Assembly: GCA_003224135.1 (NCBI GenBank) | Contig: QHYO01000107.1 | Coordinates: 1 to 14,994, forward strand | DNA: 14,994 bases | Direction of reading: 5' to 3' | Source of the DNA: Acidobacteriota bacterium | GTDB taxonomy: Bacteria; Acidobacteriota; Terriglobia; Acidiferrales; UBA7541 | Part shown: positions 14,178-14,994 of the stretch, piece after piece | Layout: each line of letters begins with the position of its first letter | Numbering within the stretch: position 1 is the first letter of the stretch | Translations under genes and position numbers: made by a program | The notes under the pieces: model-generated | What the model saw: only the letters and a program-made list of their open reading frames with translations | What the model was told of the DNA's origin: nothing | The model's database searches: none

Positions 14178-14994
14178 ATGCGGAGAAGATTCCAACTCGG
14201 ATGGTTAGCGCCGGCGGTGATTGCTTTTGTCGTCTTAAGCGGAGCTGTTGCCGGAGGGTTGATGGCGCAGCAGGGGCAAAATCATCCCGACCGTCCGCCG
14301 CAGAGGCAGCAGCCTGCGCCTCGTCCCCAGACCCAGCGGCCGAGCACGAATAATCCGAACGCGAGCCGGCCGCCGGCGCAACAGCCGAGCCGGCAGCCAA
14401 GTCCCGCCGCAAATCGTCCAGCGGGACGTCTACCGGAGCGTCCATCGGAACGGGCGCCGAACCGGACATCAGAACGTCAACCGAACAATCAGCGCCAACT
14501 GAACAATGAAATGAACAGGCCGCCCAACCGAAATGAGAATCGGCCCCCTTCGGCGACGAATGCACCTGCACGTTCAAACAATTTCAGCAACCAGCCGAAT
14601 GAAAACAGGCCAGGAGCAACGCTGCGGCCCAGACAGCAGGCCGGAGTAGGCGCCCCGCGTCCGTTTGTGGACCGCATGCGCGACTTCACACCACAACAAC
14701 GCGACCGTGTGCTGCAGAACAGCAAAGCATTTCAAAACCTTGCTCCAGAGCAGCAAGGCCGTATACGGCAGCAGTTCAACCAGTGGGACCACTTGAATGG
14801 GCAACAGCGGGCAGATTTGCGCGCCAAGGAAGATACCTGGCGCAGGATGACGCCTGAGCAGCGCGAGCATATTAAGAATGATGTGCTGCCGAAGTGGAGA
14901 CAGATTCCGTGGGAGCGCCAGCAGGTGATTCAGCAGAAGCTTGGCGTGCTGCAAAATATGCCGGAGTCCGCGCGCAACCGGCGCTTGAGCGATC
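14178..14994 (+). CDS. secreted Pro/Gln/Asn-rich DUF3106 protein (partial, 3' end outside window)
   Basis: The ATG at 14178 follows AGGGGAA, a good ribosome site, six bases after the anti-sigma stop. The frame is open for 272 codons to the window edge. Residues 1-31 are a signal peptide ('MRRRF', hydrophobic 'WLAPAVIAFVVLSGAVAGG', 'LMAQ'). Residues about 32-165 are low-complexity and rich in Pro, Gln, Arg and Asn, with no strict repeat unit. From about 167 the sequence is DUF3106-like, with repeated 'FTPQQRDRVLQNS', 'LAPEQQGRIRQQF' and 'MTPEQREHIKND' helices of the 'PEQR' type. DUF3106 function is unknown. Its place behind an ECF sigma and anti-sigma pair suggests an envelope protein either sensed or controlled by that pair, which is inference. 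It resembles periplasmic stress proteins of the CpxP kind only loosely. Confidence 0.85.
   Translation, partial: MRRRFQLGWLAPAVIAFVVLSGAVAGGLMAQQGQNHPDRPPQRQQPAPRPQTQRPSTNNPNASRPPAQQPSRQPSPAANRPAGRLPERPSERAPNRTSERQPNNQRQLNNEMNRPPNRNENRPPSATNAPARSNNFSNQPNENRPGATLRPRQQAGVGAPRPFVDRMRDFTPQQRDRVLQNSKAFQNLAPEQQGRIRQQFNQWDHLNGQQRADLRAKEDTWRRMTPEQREHIKNDVLPKWRQIPWERQQVIQQKLGVLQNMPESARNRRLSD

Noticed and set aside
14008..14577. A 189-codon minus-strand frame opposite the anti-sigma and DUF3106 genes.
   Set aside because: It is antisense to two well-supported genes, and its Ala/Ser-rich translation reflects their low-complexity codons.

Overview
This window reads as an ordinary chromosomal stretch of a bacterium, most likely an Acidobacteriota (Terriglobia/Koribacter-like) genome or metagenome bin. 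That assignment is inference. It rests on moderately high GC, TTG/ATG starts with poor Shine-Dalgarno signals, an IPT/TIG secreted protein beside pgpA, a DUF4149 membrane protein, an ECF sigma / zinc anti-sigma / DUF3106 trio, and degenerate intergenic repeats of the 'GTCATTCCGAGCGAAG' style. No mobile element, phage, CRISPR or defence gene is visible, and I do not see a convincing undescribed system.

Left block (1-2778, minus strand): rimO (ribosomal protein S12 methylthiotransferase), yacG (zinc-binding gyrase inhibitor), pgpA (phosphatidylglycerophosphatase) and a partial secreted IPT/TIG protein form one tight operon with short gaps or overlaps, read from an extended -10 promoter just upstream of rimO.

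Second block (2823-8613, minus strand): a MoxR AAA+ ATPase, a DUF58 protein and a TgpA-like membrane transglutaminase form the familiar MoxR-DUF58-transglutaminase cluster. It has two oddities. mutY (adenine glycosylase) is embedded between DUF58 and the transglutaminase, and moxR is broken by an apparent deletion of about 25 bp that removes the conserved segment after sensor 1 and shifts the frame.

Middle (8617-10900): a good promoter and a complete tRNA-Val(CAC) lie back to back with moxR, followed by a DUF4149 membrane protein. On the minus strand lies an AlkA-type DNA glycosylase. Its start overlaps (ATGA) the end of a small two-TM, PH-like-domain protein that is split by one extra base in a six-base T run; this broken gene appears only when two reading frames are joined.

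Right block (10901-14994, plus strand): ychF (Obg-family ATPase), a purine-rich spacer, a ZIP metal transporter, then an operon of an ECF sigma factor, its membrane-anchored zinc-finger anti-sigma factor and a secreted Pro/Gln/Asn-rich DUF3106 protein cut by the window edge. The trio looks like a cell-envelope signalling module. No gene-free stretch exceeds 300 bases; the longest gaps (about 165-180 bases) lie before ychF, before the ZIP gene and before the sigma factor.
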